This document shows, piece after piece, positions 50,963 to 60,938 of a DNA stretch of 64,000 nt (positions within the stretch are counted from its first letter, which is position 1; the number at the start of each line of letters is the position of its first letter). This stretch comes from VAZQ01 sp963739175 (lineage in GTDB: Bacteria; Pseudomonadota; Alphaproteobacteria; Rhizobiales; Xanthobacteraceae), in contig CAVTZH010000001.1 of NCBI GenBank assembly GCA_963739175.1, positions 1 to 64,000 of the forward strand, in the 5' to 3' direction. The notes beneath the pieces are model-generated. The model was not told where the DNA came from, did not search any database, and saw only the letters and a program-made list of their open reading frames with translations. Both the position numbers and the translations under genes were made by a program.

Positions 50963-53292
50963 ATGGGTGAATTTGGAATTGGCCAGCCGGTCCCGCGGGA
51001 AGAAGACCCGTATCTCGTGCGCGGCGACGGCCGCTATGTCGACGACGTCAGCCTGGTCAACCAGGCGCGCGCCTATGTGGTGCGCTCGCAGCACTCGCAC
51101 GCCAAGCTCGTCTCGATCGACGTGAAGCGCGCGCGGCAGTCGCCGGGCGTGCTCCACATCCTGACCGGCAACGACCCTGCCGTGCTCGCGCTCGGCCTGC
51201 AGCAGCCGAAGCAGCCGCGCAAGCGCCGCGACGGCTCGCCGCAATTCGCCACGCCGATGCCGCTGCTCGCGCGCGACCGCGTGCGCTTCATCGGCCAACC
51301 GGTGGCGATGATCATTGCCGAGACGCTCAACGAGGCGAAGGACGCCGCCGAGCTGATCGAGGCCGAGTACGAAGGCCTGCCGTCGGCGACGACGATCGAA
51401 GAAGCGATTGCGCCGGACGCGACGCCGGTGTGGGACGAGTGCCGCGACAACCTCGCCTACTTCCACGAGGCCGGCAACAAGGCGGCGGCCGCAGAAGCCA
51501 TCGCCAAGGCCGACCTTGTCATCAAGCATCAGATGCGGATCAACCGCCTCACCACCGTGTCAATGGAGCCGCGCGGCTGCCTTGCCGAATACGATCCGCG
51601 CGACGAGCGCTACACACTGCGCTGCACGGTGCAGGGACCGCACCAGGTGCGACGCACCCTGGCGCAGGATGTGTTCAAGATTCCGGAGAGCCGCATCCGC
51701 GTGATCTCCGACAATGTCGGCGGCGGCTTCGGCATGAAAGGCGGCGTCTATCCGGAATACCAGCTCGCCATGCTGGCGGCGAAGCTCACCGGCCGGCCGG
51801 TGAAGTGGATCGGCGACCGCAGCGAATCCTTCCTCTCCGACGAGCACTGCCGCGACAACATCACCGAAGCCGAGCTTGCGCTCGACAAGAACGGCAAATT
51901 CCTCGCCATCCGCGTGCGGAACTACTGCAACATCGGCGCCTACAACGCCTCCGACCGCAGCGGCGGCCCGCCGACCAACAATATCGGCGTGCTCGCCGGC
52001 ACCTACACGTTCCCGGCCGGGATACGTCGAGGTGAACGGCACCTTCACCAACACCATGCTCACCGGCCCCTATCGCGGCGCCGGGCGGCCGGAGGCGGCT
52101 TACGTGCTCGAGACGCTGGTCGACCTCGCCGCGCGCAAGCTCGACATCGATCCGGCGGAGCTGCGCCGCAAGAACATGATCCCGAAGGAGGCGATGCCGT
52201 TCAAGACCGCGCTGGTCTACACCTACGACTGCGGCGACTTCGGCAAGAACCTCGACGACTGCCTCGCGATGGCGGACTACAACGGCTTCGAGGCGCGCCG
52301 CCGGGATTCGTCGAAGCACGGCAAGCTGCGCGGGCTCGGCATCTCCAGCACCGTCGAAGCGTCGAACGCCGGCCTGATCGAGCATTCGGAGCTGCGCTTC
52401 GATCAGTCCGGCGCGCTCACCCTCTCTATGGGCACGCACGACCACGGCCAGGGTCACGGCACCGCCTTCCGGCAGATCATCGCCGACAAGCTCGGCATCC
52501 CGCCCGACCGCGTGCGCTTCCAGTACGGCGACACCGACCAGATCGCGATCGGCACCGGCACCTTCGGCTCGCGCTCGATGGCCTGCGGCGGCACCGCGCT
52601 GCTGATGGCCGCCGACAAGGTCATCGCCAAGGGGAAGAAGCTCGCGGCGCACACGCTCGAGGCCGCCGAGCACGACATCGTGTTCGAGAAAGGCAAGTTC
52701 ACCGTCGCCGGGCACCGACAAGGCCATCGACCTCGCCGAGGTCGCGCGGAAGTCGTTCAACCTGAAGGCGCTGCCGCCGGGCATGGAAGCCGGCATGTTC
52801 GAGAGCGGCACCTACGACGGCGGCGAGCGCACCTATCCGAACGGCTGCCACATCGTCGAGGTCGAGATCGACGAAGGCACCGGCGCGGTCGAGATCGTGC
52901 GCTATCACGCGGTCGACGACGTCGGCCACATGATCAACCCGATGCTGGTCGAGGGCCAGCTCCACGGCGGCATCGCCATGGGCGTCGGACAGGCGCTGAT
53001 CGAGAACATCGTCTATCAGGGCGACCAGATCGTCACCGGCTCGTTCATGGACTACGGCATGCCGCGCGCCGACGATTTCTGCCAATTCGTCGCCGGCGAG
53101 AACGAAGTGCCGACCAAGCTCAATCCGCTCGGCGTCAAGGGCGCGGGCGAGTCCGGCACGGTCGGCGCGCTGCCGGCGGTGATGAACGCGGTCAACGACG
53201 CGCTCTCGCGCATCGGCGCGCCCTATGTGGGGATGCCGGCGACGCCGGAGAAGGTGTGGCGGGCGATCGAGGCGGCGCGCAACGGCCGCTGA
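50963..53292 (+). pseudogene. Molybdopterin-binding subunit, xanthine dehydrogenase/CoxL family (form II), two frameshifts
   Basis: Start at 50963 (MGEFGIGQPVPREEDPYLVR). Reading: first frame to YTFPAG (about 52017), second GYVEVNGTFTNTMLTGPYRG to KFTVAG (about 52705), third TDKAIDLAEVARKSFNLKAL to the end. Joined length about 776 residues. GPYRGAGRPEA is the form-II CODH-like signature (not AYRCSFR of true CO dehydrogenase), and VKGAGESGT holds the catalytic Glu. DHGQGHGTAF contacts the cofactor. No small FeS or FAD subunit gene is adjacent. Substrate unknown; not a CO oxidiser by motif. Confidence 0.85.
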
Positions 53293-53295
53293 TCT

Positions 53296-53413
53296 CGCGT
53301 CCCGGGCGCACTGCAGCACGCAGTGCTGCTGTGCAGACCCGGGATCCAGCTTATGAACGTAACCGGGTCCCGGATCGCGTGCATCACTTCGTGCTGCATC
53401 GCATCCGGACACG
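53296..53413. repeat. Dispersed intergenic repeat (copy 2)
   Basis: Begins CGTCCCGGGCGCACTGCAG and ends ATCCGGACACG; shares GCAGACCCGGGATCC and TAACCGGG(G)TCCCGGATC with 49639-49801. Lies between the CoxL-like gene and the isochorismatase gene, which converge on it. Confidence 0.7.
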
Positions 53414-53420
53414 CTGAGTA

Positions 53421-54132
53421 CTACTCCGCCGCCGCCAGGCCCTTCTTCGCATTGGTGCGCAGGCAGCCGATCAGCATGTCGGTCGACATCACGTCGCCGA
53501 AGGTCAGGTAGAAGTGCCGAGCGACGCGTTGTGGTCCTCGTCGGTCACCGCGGCGTTGCCGTCGGTGACCATGACGGTCTTGAAATTGCACATCATGGCG
53601 TCGCGCGCGGTCGACTCGCAGCACACATTGGTGACCGTGCCGGTGACCAGGATGGTGTCGATGCCCTTGCGCGCGCAGCACCTCGGCGAGATTCGACGAG
53701 CCCTGGATGAAGGCCGAGAAGCGGTTCTTCTCGCACGTAGATGTCGTCCGGCCGCGCGTCGAGCGTCTCCCACAGTTCGTAGCCCTTGCTGCCGGGCGCG
53801 AGCGCCTCGGCGCGCTTGCGTTCTGCTCGGGCTTGCTGATCGTCGTAATAGACCGACCAGCTCCTTCGCGTCTCGTCGGTATAGGCGGTCTGGATCCAGA
53901 CCACCGCGCCGCCGGTCTCGCGCACCGCCTGCGCCAGCCGGTTGATGTTGGGCACGATCTCCTGCGCCTCCAGGCAGAGCGAATGCGCCACGCCCGGCAG
54001 CATGAAGGCGTTCTGCATGTCGACCACGACCAGCGCGGTGCGCGCCGGATCGAGATCGTCGTGGATGTGCTCGCGGCCGCGCCGCGCAATCACGCGATCG
54101 ACGACCGACTGCGGAATGGCGATCTTGTGCAT
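53421..54132 (-). pseudogene. Cysteine hydrolase, isochorismatase family, frameshifted
   Basis: The ATG at 54132 follows AAGGAG. Successive frames give ALVVVDMQNAFMLPG (catalytic Asp), SWSVYYDDQQARAERKRAEA, EKNRFSAFIQGSSNLAEVLR (Lys), KGIDTILVTGTVTNVCCEST (nucleophile Cys) and FYLTFGDVMSTDMLIGCLRT. Breaks near 53735, 53672 and 53515 are single-base shifts. Joined it is a full-length (about 235 residues) hydrolase of the isochorismatase/nicotinamidase group, likely acting on an amide or carbamate. Last gene of the catabolic operon 57743 to 53421. Confidence 0.82.
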
Positions 54133-54311
54133 CGGGAGCTCCTTGTCACTTCGGGCTTGCGGCTTGGGCGGATCATCGGCAGCCGGCGTCGGCCGGACGT
54201 AGATGATCGAGAGCAGCGCGACGAGCGCCGCCAGGACGAACGCGATCCAGCGTCATGCGGTTGATGCTGCGCTCTCGCCGGTCCCGATCTGGATCGGCCA
54301 TGCCCAAGCCC

Positions 54312-55271
54312 TCAATGCGTGCCGCGATGATCGGGCCAACGATCGCGCGCGGTCAATCCCGTTACTGTCGCGAATGTCAGCATCCTCGCGCGGGTTGTCG
54401 CGACAGCATCGTCTCGATGGTGGCTGTCGGGAATGCCGCGCTCCTTCAGCATCGGCACGAAATCGCGCAGCACCGTCGGATAGCCCTTGCCGCCGTAGCG
54501 CGAGAGCATGGTGCGGCGCGCGACGTCGGACGACAGGATGAGCTGGCGCTCGAGGCCCTTGTCGCAGGCGTCGCGCACGAGGTCGGCAAGCTCGACATTG
54601 GTCGGGCCCTTGGGGAAGCTCACCTTGTCGATGCCCATGAACGCGCCGCAGCGGCCGACCTCGACCAGCTCGGAAATGTCCTTGGCCGCGCCCATGTGGC
54701 TGATGACGGCGTGCGTCATGTCCATGCCGGCGCCTTCCAGCACGCGGATGTGCCACGCCGCCTGCCCGGTGTTCGAGGTATGCGTGATGACCGGCGCGCC
54801 GGTCGCGCGCGAGGCCAGCGCCGCCGCCTTGAACAGCCGCTCGGCCGGCTCGTTCGGCTCCTTCGCGGTGCCGACCTTGATGACGCCGCAGCGCACGTCG
54901 GTGCCGTCGGTGCCCTGCTCGATCTCCGCGATCATGGCGTCGCGGATTTCCTCGACCGAGCTTTCGAGCGCGATGTCGGGGAACGGGTCCCAGTAGTAGC
55001 CGGCGGCGCACACGACCTTGACGCCCGGCGCGCTCGCTGATCCGGCGCAGCGCCGCCGGATCGCGGCCCCAGCGCGGCGCGCTGAGATCGGTGATGGCGG
55101 CAAGGCCGTATTCGCTTGCGCCGCGACCAGATCCTCGACGACCGCGTCCTCCTCGCCGGCGCCGACCTTGTTGGCCGGGCCCTTCTGCGCCGAGAGATCG
55201 ATCTGCAGATGCTCGTGCGCGAGGATGCGCCCGTTGATCGCCTCGACGTCGCCGGTGACGGTGCGGATCAC
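54312..55271 (-). pseudogene. Phosphotriesterase-family metal hydrolase, with local frameshifts
   Basis: The frame from 55271 has the metal motif AHEHLQ (His19, His21), then a garbled stretch (about 55110-55030) that reads correctly as YGLAAITDLSAPRWGRDPAA in the next frame, then VVCAAGYYWDPFPDIALESS, APVITHTSNTG, AVISHMGAAKD and LILSSDVARR, giving the expected His and Asp ligands. The C-terminus is disturbed again near 54400. Family members are lactonases or related hydrolases; substrate unknown. Ten bases separate it from the dienelactone hydrolase gene upstream. Confidence 0.8.
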
Positions 55272-55280
55272 TGCGTTGCC

Positions 55281-56016
55281 CTACAGCTTGCCGTTGAACG
55301 CGTCGGTGATGAACGCATCCAGCATCGCGCTGGTGTAGCGTGACGCCGGCTCGTCGTATTTCGCAACCGGCAGGAAGTTCGCATGCGGATCGGTATAGGC
55401 ATGCACGACGCCGCCGAAATTGAGCGAGCATCCAGCGCGCGCCGGCGGCGTCCATCTCGGCCTCGAACATGTCGCGGTGCTCCTTCGGCGACACCGGATC
55501 GGCGGCGCCGTGCAGCACCAGCACCTTGGCCTTGATGCCGCCCTTGGCGCGCGGGCTTCGGCGGTCGCGAGCACGCCGTGGATCGACACCACCGCCGCGA
55601 CGTCGGCGCCGTCGCGCGCGAGATCGAGCACATTGGCGCCGCCGTAGCAGTAGCCGATCGCGGCGCGGCGCTTGGCGTCGCCGATGCCGCGCTTGCCGGC
55701 CTCGGTGGTCATCGCCTCGAAGCGCGGCGGAGATGGCGCGGCGCGTGCCGGCGACGTCCTCGATGAACGGCGCCAGGAACTCCATCGGGTTCTCGGTGCC
55801 CTTCGGGCCTTTGCCGACGCCGAACATGTCGGGCATGAACACGACATAGCCGTCGCTCGGCGTGCTTCTGCGCAATGGCGATGTTTTGCGGGATCACGCC
55901 GCGCCAGTTCGGCGCCACCATCAGCAGCGGCTGACCCTGTCTTGGTCTCGTCGTAGATCAATCTGGCCCTGGTGGCTCGCGCCGCCGACCGAATAGTTCA
56001 CCGCTTCGCTTTTCAC
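55281..56016 (-). pseudogene. Dienelactone hydrolase family protein, multiply frameshifted
   Basis: A GTG at 56016 after GGGGAG begins VKSEAVNYSVGGASHQGQ; successive frames give QLIYDETKTG, PLLMVAPNWRGVIPQNIAIA, GYVVFMPDMFGVGKGPKGTE, AAIGYCYGGANVLDLARDGA (nucleophile Cys in GYCYGG), VLVLHGAADPVSPKEHRDMF and FITDAFNGKL. At least five single-base shifts occur in 700 bases while the coding meaning is kept, which is not how old pseudogenes look. It is an alpha/beta hydrolase that opens lactones in aromatic breakdown or related ester bonds. Confidence 0.78.
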
Positions 56017-56038
56017 CGTCGTCTCCCCTCTTTGCTGT

Positions 56039-57743
56039 TTATTGCGGCCGCAGGAATGCGAAATCGCAGCCCTCGTCGGCGCCCAGGATTTGCTCCGCAT
56101 AAAGCTTGCGCATAGCCGCGCGTCGGCTTCTCGGTATCGGGATGCAGCCGGCGCGACGCGCTTCTTGAGCTCGGCGTCGTCGACCAGTCAGCTCGATGCG
56201 CCGCTCCTTCACCGACAGCCGGATGCGGTCGCCGTTGCGCACCAGCCCGAGCGGACCGCCCGACGCCGCGTCCGGCGTCACATGCAGCACGATCGTGCCG
56301 AAGGCGGTGCCGCTCATGCGCGCGTCGGAGATGCGGACCATGTCCTTGACGCCCTTCTGCGCGAGCTTCTTCGGGATCGGCAGATAGCCGGCCTCCGGCA
56401 TCGCCTCCGGCGCGTGCGGGCCGGCGTTCTGCAGCACCAGGATGTCCTCCGCCCGCACGTCGAGCGCGGGATCGTCGATGCGCGCGGCGAGATCGGCGAG
56501 CGAGGAGAACACCACCGCCACGCCCTCGTGCTCGAACAGTTTTTCGTCCGCCGCCGAGCGCTTGAGGATCGCGCCCCTGGGCGCGAGATTGCCGAACAGC
56601 GCGACCAGGCCGCCCTGCGGCTCGAACGGCTTGTCGCGCGCCGCGATGATGGTGCGGTCGACATAGCCGGCCTCGTCCGCTGCGAGCCGCTCGCCGAGCG
56701 TGCCGCCGGTGACGGTCAGGCAATCGAGATGCAGCAGCGGCTTCAACTCGCGCAGCAGCGCGCCCATGCCGCCGGCGGCGAAGAAATCCTCCATGTAGCC
56801 GTTGCCGACCGGCTTGAGATTGACCAGCACCGGCGTCGTATCGGAAAGCTTGTTGAGCTGGTCGAGCGTCACCTTCACGCCGGCGCGTCCGGCAATCGCG
56901 GTGAGATGGATGATCGCATTGGTCGAGCCGCCGAGCGCGAGCAGCACGCGCAGCGCGTTCTCGACCGATTTCGCGTTGACGATCCGGTCGGGCGTCACCT
57001 GCGAGCCGATCAGGTTGACCGCCGCCATGCCGGTCGCCTCGGCGGCGCGCAGGCGGTCGGCATGCACCGCCGGGATCGCGGCAGTGCCGGGCAGGATCAG
57101 GCCGAGCGCTTCGGCGATGCAGGCCATGGTCGAAGCCGTGCCCATCACCGCGCAGGTGCCGGCGGTGACCGCGAGGTTGCCCTCGACCTCGCGCAATCTC
57201 TTCGGCGCTGACCTCGCCGGCGCGGTAGCGCGCCCAGAAGCGGCGGCAGTCGGTGCAGGCGCCGAGCCGCTCGCCCTTGTGCCGCCCGGTCATCATCGGC
57301 CCGGCCACCAGCATGACCGCCGGCCGCCCGGCCGAGACCGCGCCCATCAGCTGCGCCGGCACGGTCTTGTCGCAGCCGCCCATCAGCACGACCGCGTCCA
57401 TCGGCTGCGCGCGGATCATCTCCTCGGTGTCGATCGACATCAGGTTTCGGAATTTCAGGCTGGTCGGATTGAGGAACACCTCGCCGAGCGACACGGTCGG
57501 GAAATCGATCGGCAATCCGCCCGCCGCCAGCACGCCGCGCTTCACCGCCTCGAGCAGCTCCGGGAAATGCCGGTGGCAGTTGTTGAAGCCGGAGCCGGTG
57601 TTGGCGATGCCGACCACCGGCCGCTCCAGCATTTCGCGCGAATAGCCCATCGAGCGCGCGAACGAGCGGCGCAGATACAGCGAAAAATCCCGGTCACCGT
57701 AGTTGGTGAGGCCGTGTTTGAGGCCGGTCGCGCTGTCAGTCAT
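56039..57743 (-). pseudogene. IlvD/Edd family dehydratase, frameshifted
   Basis: From 57743: MTDSATGLKHGLTNYGDRDF, ARSMGYSREMLERPVVGIAN, and the FeS ligand region VVLMGGCDKTVPAQLMG. After a shift near 57195 the second frame has GNLAVTAGTCAVMGTASTMA (second cluster Cys), ALGGSTNAIIHLTAIAGRAG, GNLAPRGAILKRSA and VRISDARMSGTAFGTIVLHV. Small shifts recur near 56190 and 56115. About 568 residues. The family includes dihydroxy-acid and sugar-acid dehydratases; beside hydrolases and without other ilv genes a sugar-acid or catabolic role is likelier. First gene of the operon, 22 bases from the next. Confidence 0.85.
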
Positions 57744-57911
57744 CTCAATCCTCCCAGGCCGGAGCTAGACCAAACCCCGACTGGCAAGGCAAGGACCCTC
57801 AGGCGTTCAGCCCGTACCAACGGCCCATCATAACCGCCTCGACAAACCGGCTGGAACCCTTCTAAAAAGGGGGTCTGGACAATAAAATCAGCGTGTCGGG
57901 AAGGCTGTCCA

Positions 57912-59273
57912 ATGAACTACGATGCGTTCTTCAGCGATGCTTTGGCCCGTTTGCGGGACGAGCGGCGGTATCGGGTTTTTGCCGATCTTGAGCGGCTGGC
58001 CGGGCGGTTCCCGCGCGCCGTGTGGCACTCGCCGGAAGGCCCCCGCGACGTCATCGTGTGGTGCTCCAACGACTATCTCGGCATGGGCCAGCACCCCAAG
58101 GTGATCGGCGCCATGGTCGAGACCGCGACCAAGATGGGCACCGGCGCCGGCGGAACCCGCAACATCGCCGGCACCAACCATCCGCTGGTGGAACTCGAGC
58201 GCGAGCTCGCCGACCTGCACCGCAAGGACGCCGCGCTGGTGTTCACCTCGGGCTATGTCTCGAACGAGACCGGCATCTCCACGATGGCGAAGCTGATGCC
58301 GGACTGCCTGATCCTGTCCGACGCCTTCAACCACAACTCGATGATCGAAGGCATCCGGCAGTCCCATTGCGACAAGCAGATCTTCCGCCACAACGACATG
58401 ACGCATCTCGAGGAGCTGCTGCGCGCCGCCGACCCGAAGCGGCCGAAGCTGATCGTGTTCGAGACGCTCTACTCGATGGACGGCGACTGCGCGCCGGTGA
58501 ACGCGATCTGCGACCTCGCGGATAAGTACGGCGCCATGACCTACGCCGACGAAGTGCATGCGGTCGGCATGTACGGCCCGCGCGGCGGCGGTCAGGCCGA
58601 GCTGCAGGGCGCAATGGCGCGTGTCGACGTGCTCGAAGGCACGCTCGCCAAGGCGTTCGGCTGCCTCGGCGGCTATATCGCCGCCAACGCCTCGCTGATC
58701 GACGCGGTGCGCAGCTACGCGCCCGGCTTCATCTTCACCACCGCGCTGCCGCCGGCAATCTGCGCGGCCGCGACCGCCGCGATCCGCCACCTCAAGGCGT
58801 CGAGCTATGAGCGCGACCGCCACCAGGACCGCGCCGCGCGCGTGAAGGCCGTGCTCACCGCTGCCGGCCTGCCGGTGATGATGAACGACACTCACATCGT
58901 GCCGGTATTCATCGGCGATGCGGAGAAGTGCAAGGAAGCGACCGACCTCCTGCTCGCCGAGCACGGCATCTACATCCAGCCGATCAACTATCCGACCGTG
59001 CCGAAGGGCACCGAGCGGCTGCGCATCACGCCCTCGCCCTATCACGAGGACGCGCTGATCGACGCGCTGGCGGAAGCGCTGGTCGAGGTCTGGGAGCGGC
59101 TCGAGCTGCCGCTCAAGCCGCGCGCGACTGGCGGCGGAGTAAGCTCCGTCGCGCCGGACCGGCGCGCTGCTCGTTCTTGTCGCGGGCGCCGCTCGCAAGA
59201 TCATCATGCAAATCTCCGCCTTTCGGTTCATGATGGGACCGGAGATCGGGGATGCGTGAGACCATCAGCCTGA
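57912..59273 (+). CDS. hemA: 5-aminolevulinate synthase
   Basis: PLP enzyme joining glycine and succinyl-CoA, first step of tetrapyrrole synthesis (Shemin pathway). MNYDAFFSDALARLRDERRY starts the protein. Motifs: VWCSNDYLGMGQHPKVIGAM, GTGAGGTRNIAGTNHPLVEL, VFETLYSMDGDCAPV, ADEVHAVGMYGPRGGG and the PLP-lysine block LEGTLAKAFGCLGGYIAA. The last 45 residues look non-coding; one base less near 59125 would give a stop at 59142 after LAAE and a length of about 409 residues, as in related HemA proteins. So the true end is probably 59142. Confidence 0.95.
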   Translation: MNYDAFFSDALARLRDERRYRVFADLERLAGRFPRAVWHSPEGPRDVIVWCSNDYLGMGQHPKVIGAMVETATKMGTGAGGTRNIAGTNHPLVELERELADLHRKDAALVFTSGYVSNETGISTMAKLMPDCLILSDAFNHNSMIEGIRQSHCDKQIFRHNDMTHLEELLRAADPKRPKLIVFETLYSMDGDCAPVNAICDLADKYGAMTYADEVHAVGMYGPRGGGQAELQGAMARVDVLEGTLAKAFGCLGGYIAANASLIDAVRSYAPGFIFTTALPPAICAAATAAIRHLKASSYERDRHQDRAARVKAVLTAAGLPVMMNDTHIVPVFIGDAEKCKEATDLLLAEHGIYIQPINYPTVPKGTERLRITPSPYHEDALIDALAEALVEVWERLELPLKPRATGGGVSSVAPDRRAARSCRGRRSQDHHANLRLSVHDGTGDRGCVRPSA

Positions 59274-59922
59274 CGGCCGAGGACGGCCACACCCTGCCGG
59301 CCTACCACACGGCACCGGACGGGCCGCCGCGCGGACAGCTCCTGGTCTTGCAGGAATTTTTCGGGCTCAACGATCATATCCGCAGCGTCGCCGACCGCTT
59401 TGCGGCGCTTGGCTACGGTGCGATCGTGCCCGGTCTCTCTGATCGCGCCGAGCGCGGCGCCGAATTCGGCTATGACCCGGAAGGCATCGCCGCAGGACAC
59501 GCGCTGCGGGCCAAAATCCCGTTCGAGAAAAGTTTGCTCGATGCCAAGGCCGGGATCGATTTCGTCAAACCGCACGGCAAGGTCGGCGTCGTGGGCTATT
59601 GCTGGGGTGGGTCGCTTGCATTCTTTGCCGCGACGCGGCTCGCCGACATCACCTGCGCCGTCGGCTACTACGGCAGCCAGATCGTGCCCGGCGTGCACGA
59701 GGTGCCGCAGAATCCCGCTGATGCTGCATTTCGGCGACCAAGACGCCAGCATTCCCCTTGAGCGACGTCGAGACGATCCGGCGGGCGCGCCCGGAGATCA
59801 CGATCTACGTCTATCCCGGCAAGCATGGGTTCAACTGCGACGCACGCGCCAACTACGTGCCGGCCTCGGCGCAGATCGCGTTCGGGCGCACGCTCGAATT
59901 CTTGTGGAAGCATGTGGGGTAG
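59252..59922 (+). pseudogene. Dienelactone hydrolase family protein, frameshifted
   Basis: The first frame (from 59252) has MRETISLTAEDGHTLPAYHT, LLVLQEFFGLNDHIRSVADR (Glu35), and the nucleophile block VGVVGYCWGGSLAFF (Cys117). Shifts near 59712 and 59760 lead to PLMLHFGDQDASIPL (Asp), and then to SDVETIRRARPEITIYVYPG, KHGFNCDARANYV (His) and LEFLWKHVG, ending in TAG at 59922. Corrected length about 223 residues. The full Cys-Asp-His triad is present. Followed 15 bases later by a Bug gene, probably one transcript. Confidence 0.85.
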
Positions 59923-59937
59923 CACAGGAGGAGCGCC

Positions 59938-60930
59938 ATGATCGTCTCGCGCCGAACATTGCTGCTTCAGGCCGCAGGCGCCGCCGCCTTCGCGATGCTG
60001 CCACGGATTGCGCGCGCCCAAGCCTATCCGGCGCGGCCCGTGACCATGGTGGTCGCATTCGGGCCGGGCGGACCGTCGGATGTCATCGCACGAATTCTCG
60101 CCGACAGCATGCGGACGTCACTCGGTCAGCCGGTTGTCGTCGAGAATATCGCGGGCGCGTCGGGCACCATCGGCGTCGGCCGCGTGGCACGCGCGGCGCC
60201 CGACGGCTACACCGTGGTGCTCGGCAACTGGGCGACGCATGTTCTCAACGGCCCGATGTTTTCGCTGGCCTACGACCTGATGGCGGATTTCGAGCCGGTC
60301 GGGCTTGTCTCCAGCGACCCCCTGATGATCGTCGGGAAGAAGGCGCTGCCGGCGAACAACCTCAAAGAATTCGTCGCATGGCTCAAGGCGAACCCCGATC
60401 AGGCGACGCAAGGCACCACCGGTGCGGGCGGGATTTCGACGGTCGGCGGGCTGTTCTTCCAGCGCGCTACCGGCACGCAATTCAGGTTCGTGCCCTACCG
60501 CGTGGGACTTGCCGCCGCGATGCAGGACCTGGTGGCGGGCCAGATCGACTTCATGATCGACACCGCCGCCAATTCGCTGCCGCAGGTCCGTGCCGGCGCG
60601 ATCAAGGCATTTGCCGTGACTGCGAAGACCCGGCTATCGCAGGCGCCCGGCATCCCGACCGTGGACGAGGCCGGCCTGCCCGGGCTCCATGCCTTGAACT
60701 GGCAGGCCGTATTCCTTCCTAAAGGCGCGCCGAAGGACGTCGTCGGCAAGCTGAATGCCGCGGTCGTGTCCGCACTTGCCGATCCGCCCGTGCAGAAGCG
60801 CCTGGCCGGGATCGGACAGGAGATTTTCTCCCGCGATCAGCAGACGCCGGAAGCGCTTGCGGCGTTCCAGAAATCCGAGATCGAAAAATGGTGGCCCATC
60901 ATCAAGGCCGCCAACATCAAGGCCGAGTGA
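59938..60930 (+). CDS. Tripartite tricarboxylate transporter substrate-binding protein (Bug/TctC)
   Basis: Preceded by AGGAGGAG, starts MIVSRRTLLLQAAGAAAFAM (twin-arginine-like signal). The mature protein (330 residues total) shows YPARPVTMVVAFGPGGPSDV, VVENIAGASGTIGVGRVARA, DGYTVVLGNWATHVLNGPMF and GIPTVDEAGLPGLHALNWQA. Intact. Followed 8 bases later by a second Bug gene. Confidence 0.92.
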   Translation: MIVSRRTLLLQAAGAAAFAMLPRIARAQAYPARPVTMVVAFGPGGPSDVIARILADSMRTSLGQPVVVENIAGASGTIGVGRVARAAPDGYTVVLGNWATHVLNGPMFSLAYDLMADFEPVGLVSSDPLMIVGKKALPANNLKEFVAWLKANPDQATQGTTGAGGISTVGGLFFQRATGTQFRFVPYRVGLAAAMQDLVAGQIDFMIDTAANSLPQVRAGAIKAFAVTAKTRLSQAPGIPTVDEAGLPGLHALNWQAVFLPKGAPKDVVGKLNAAVVSALADPPVQKRLAGIGQEIFSRDQQTPEALAAFQKSEIEKWWPIIKAANIKAE

Positions 60931-60938
60931 GGACAGCC

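Noticed and set aside
50963..53292. True carbon monoxide dehydrogenase CoxL
   Set aside because: The active-site loop reads PYRGAGR (form II) rather than AYRCSFR (form I).
54145..54258. Possible short membrane peptide upstream of the isochorismatase gene (WIAFVLAALVALLSIIYVRP)
   Set aside because: Hydrophobic and plausible, but its ATG is in a different frame and it reads without a stop into the next gene, so it cannot be delimited in this error-prone stretch.
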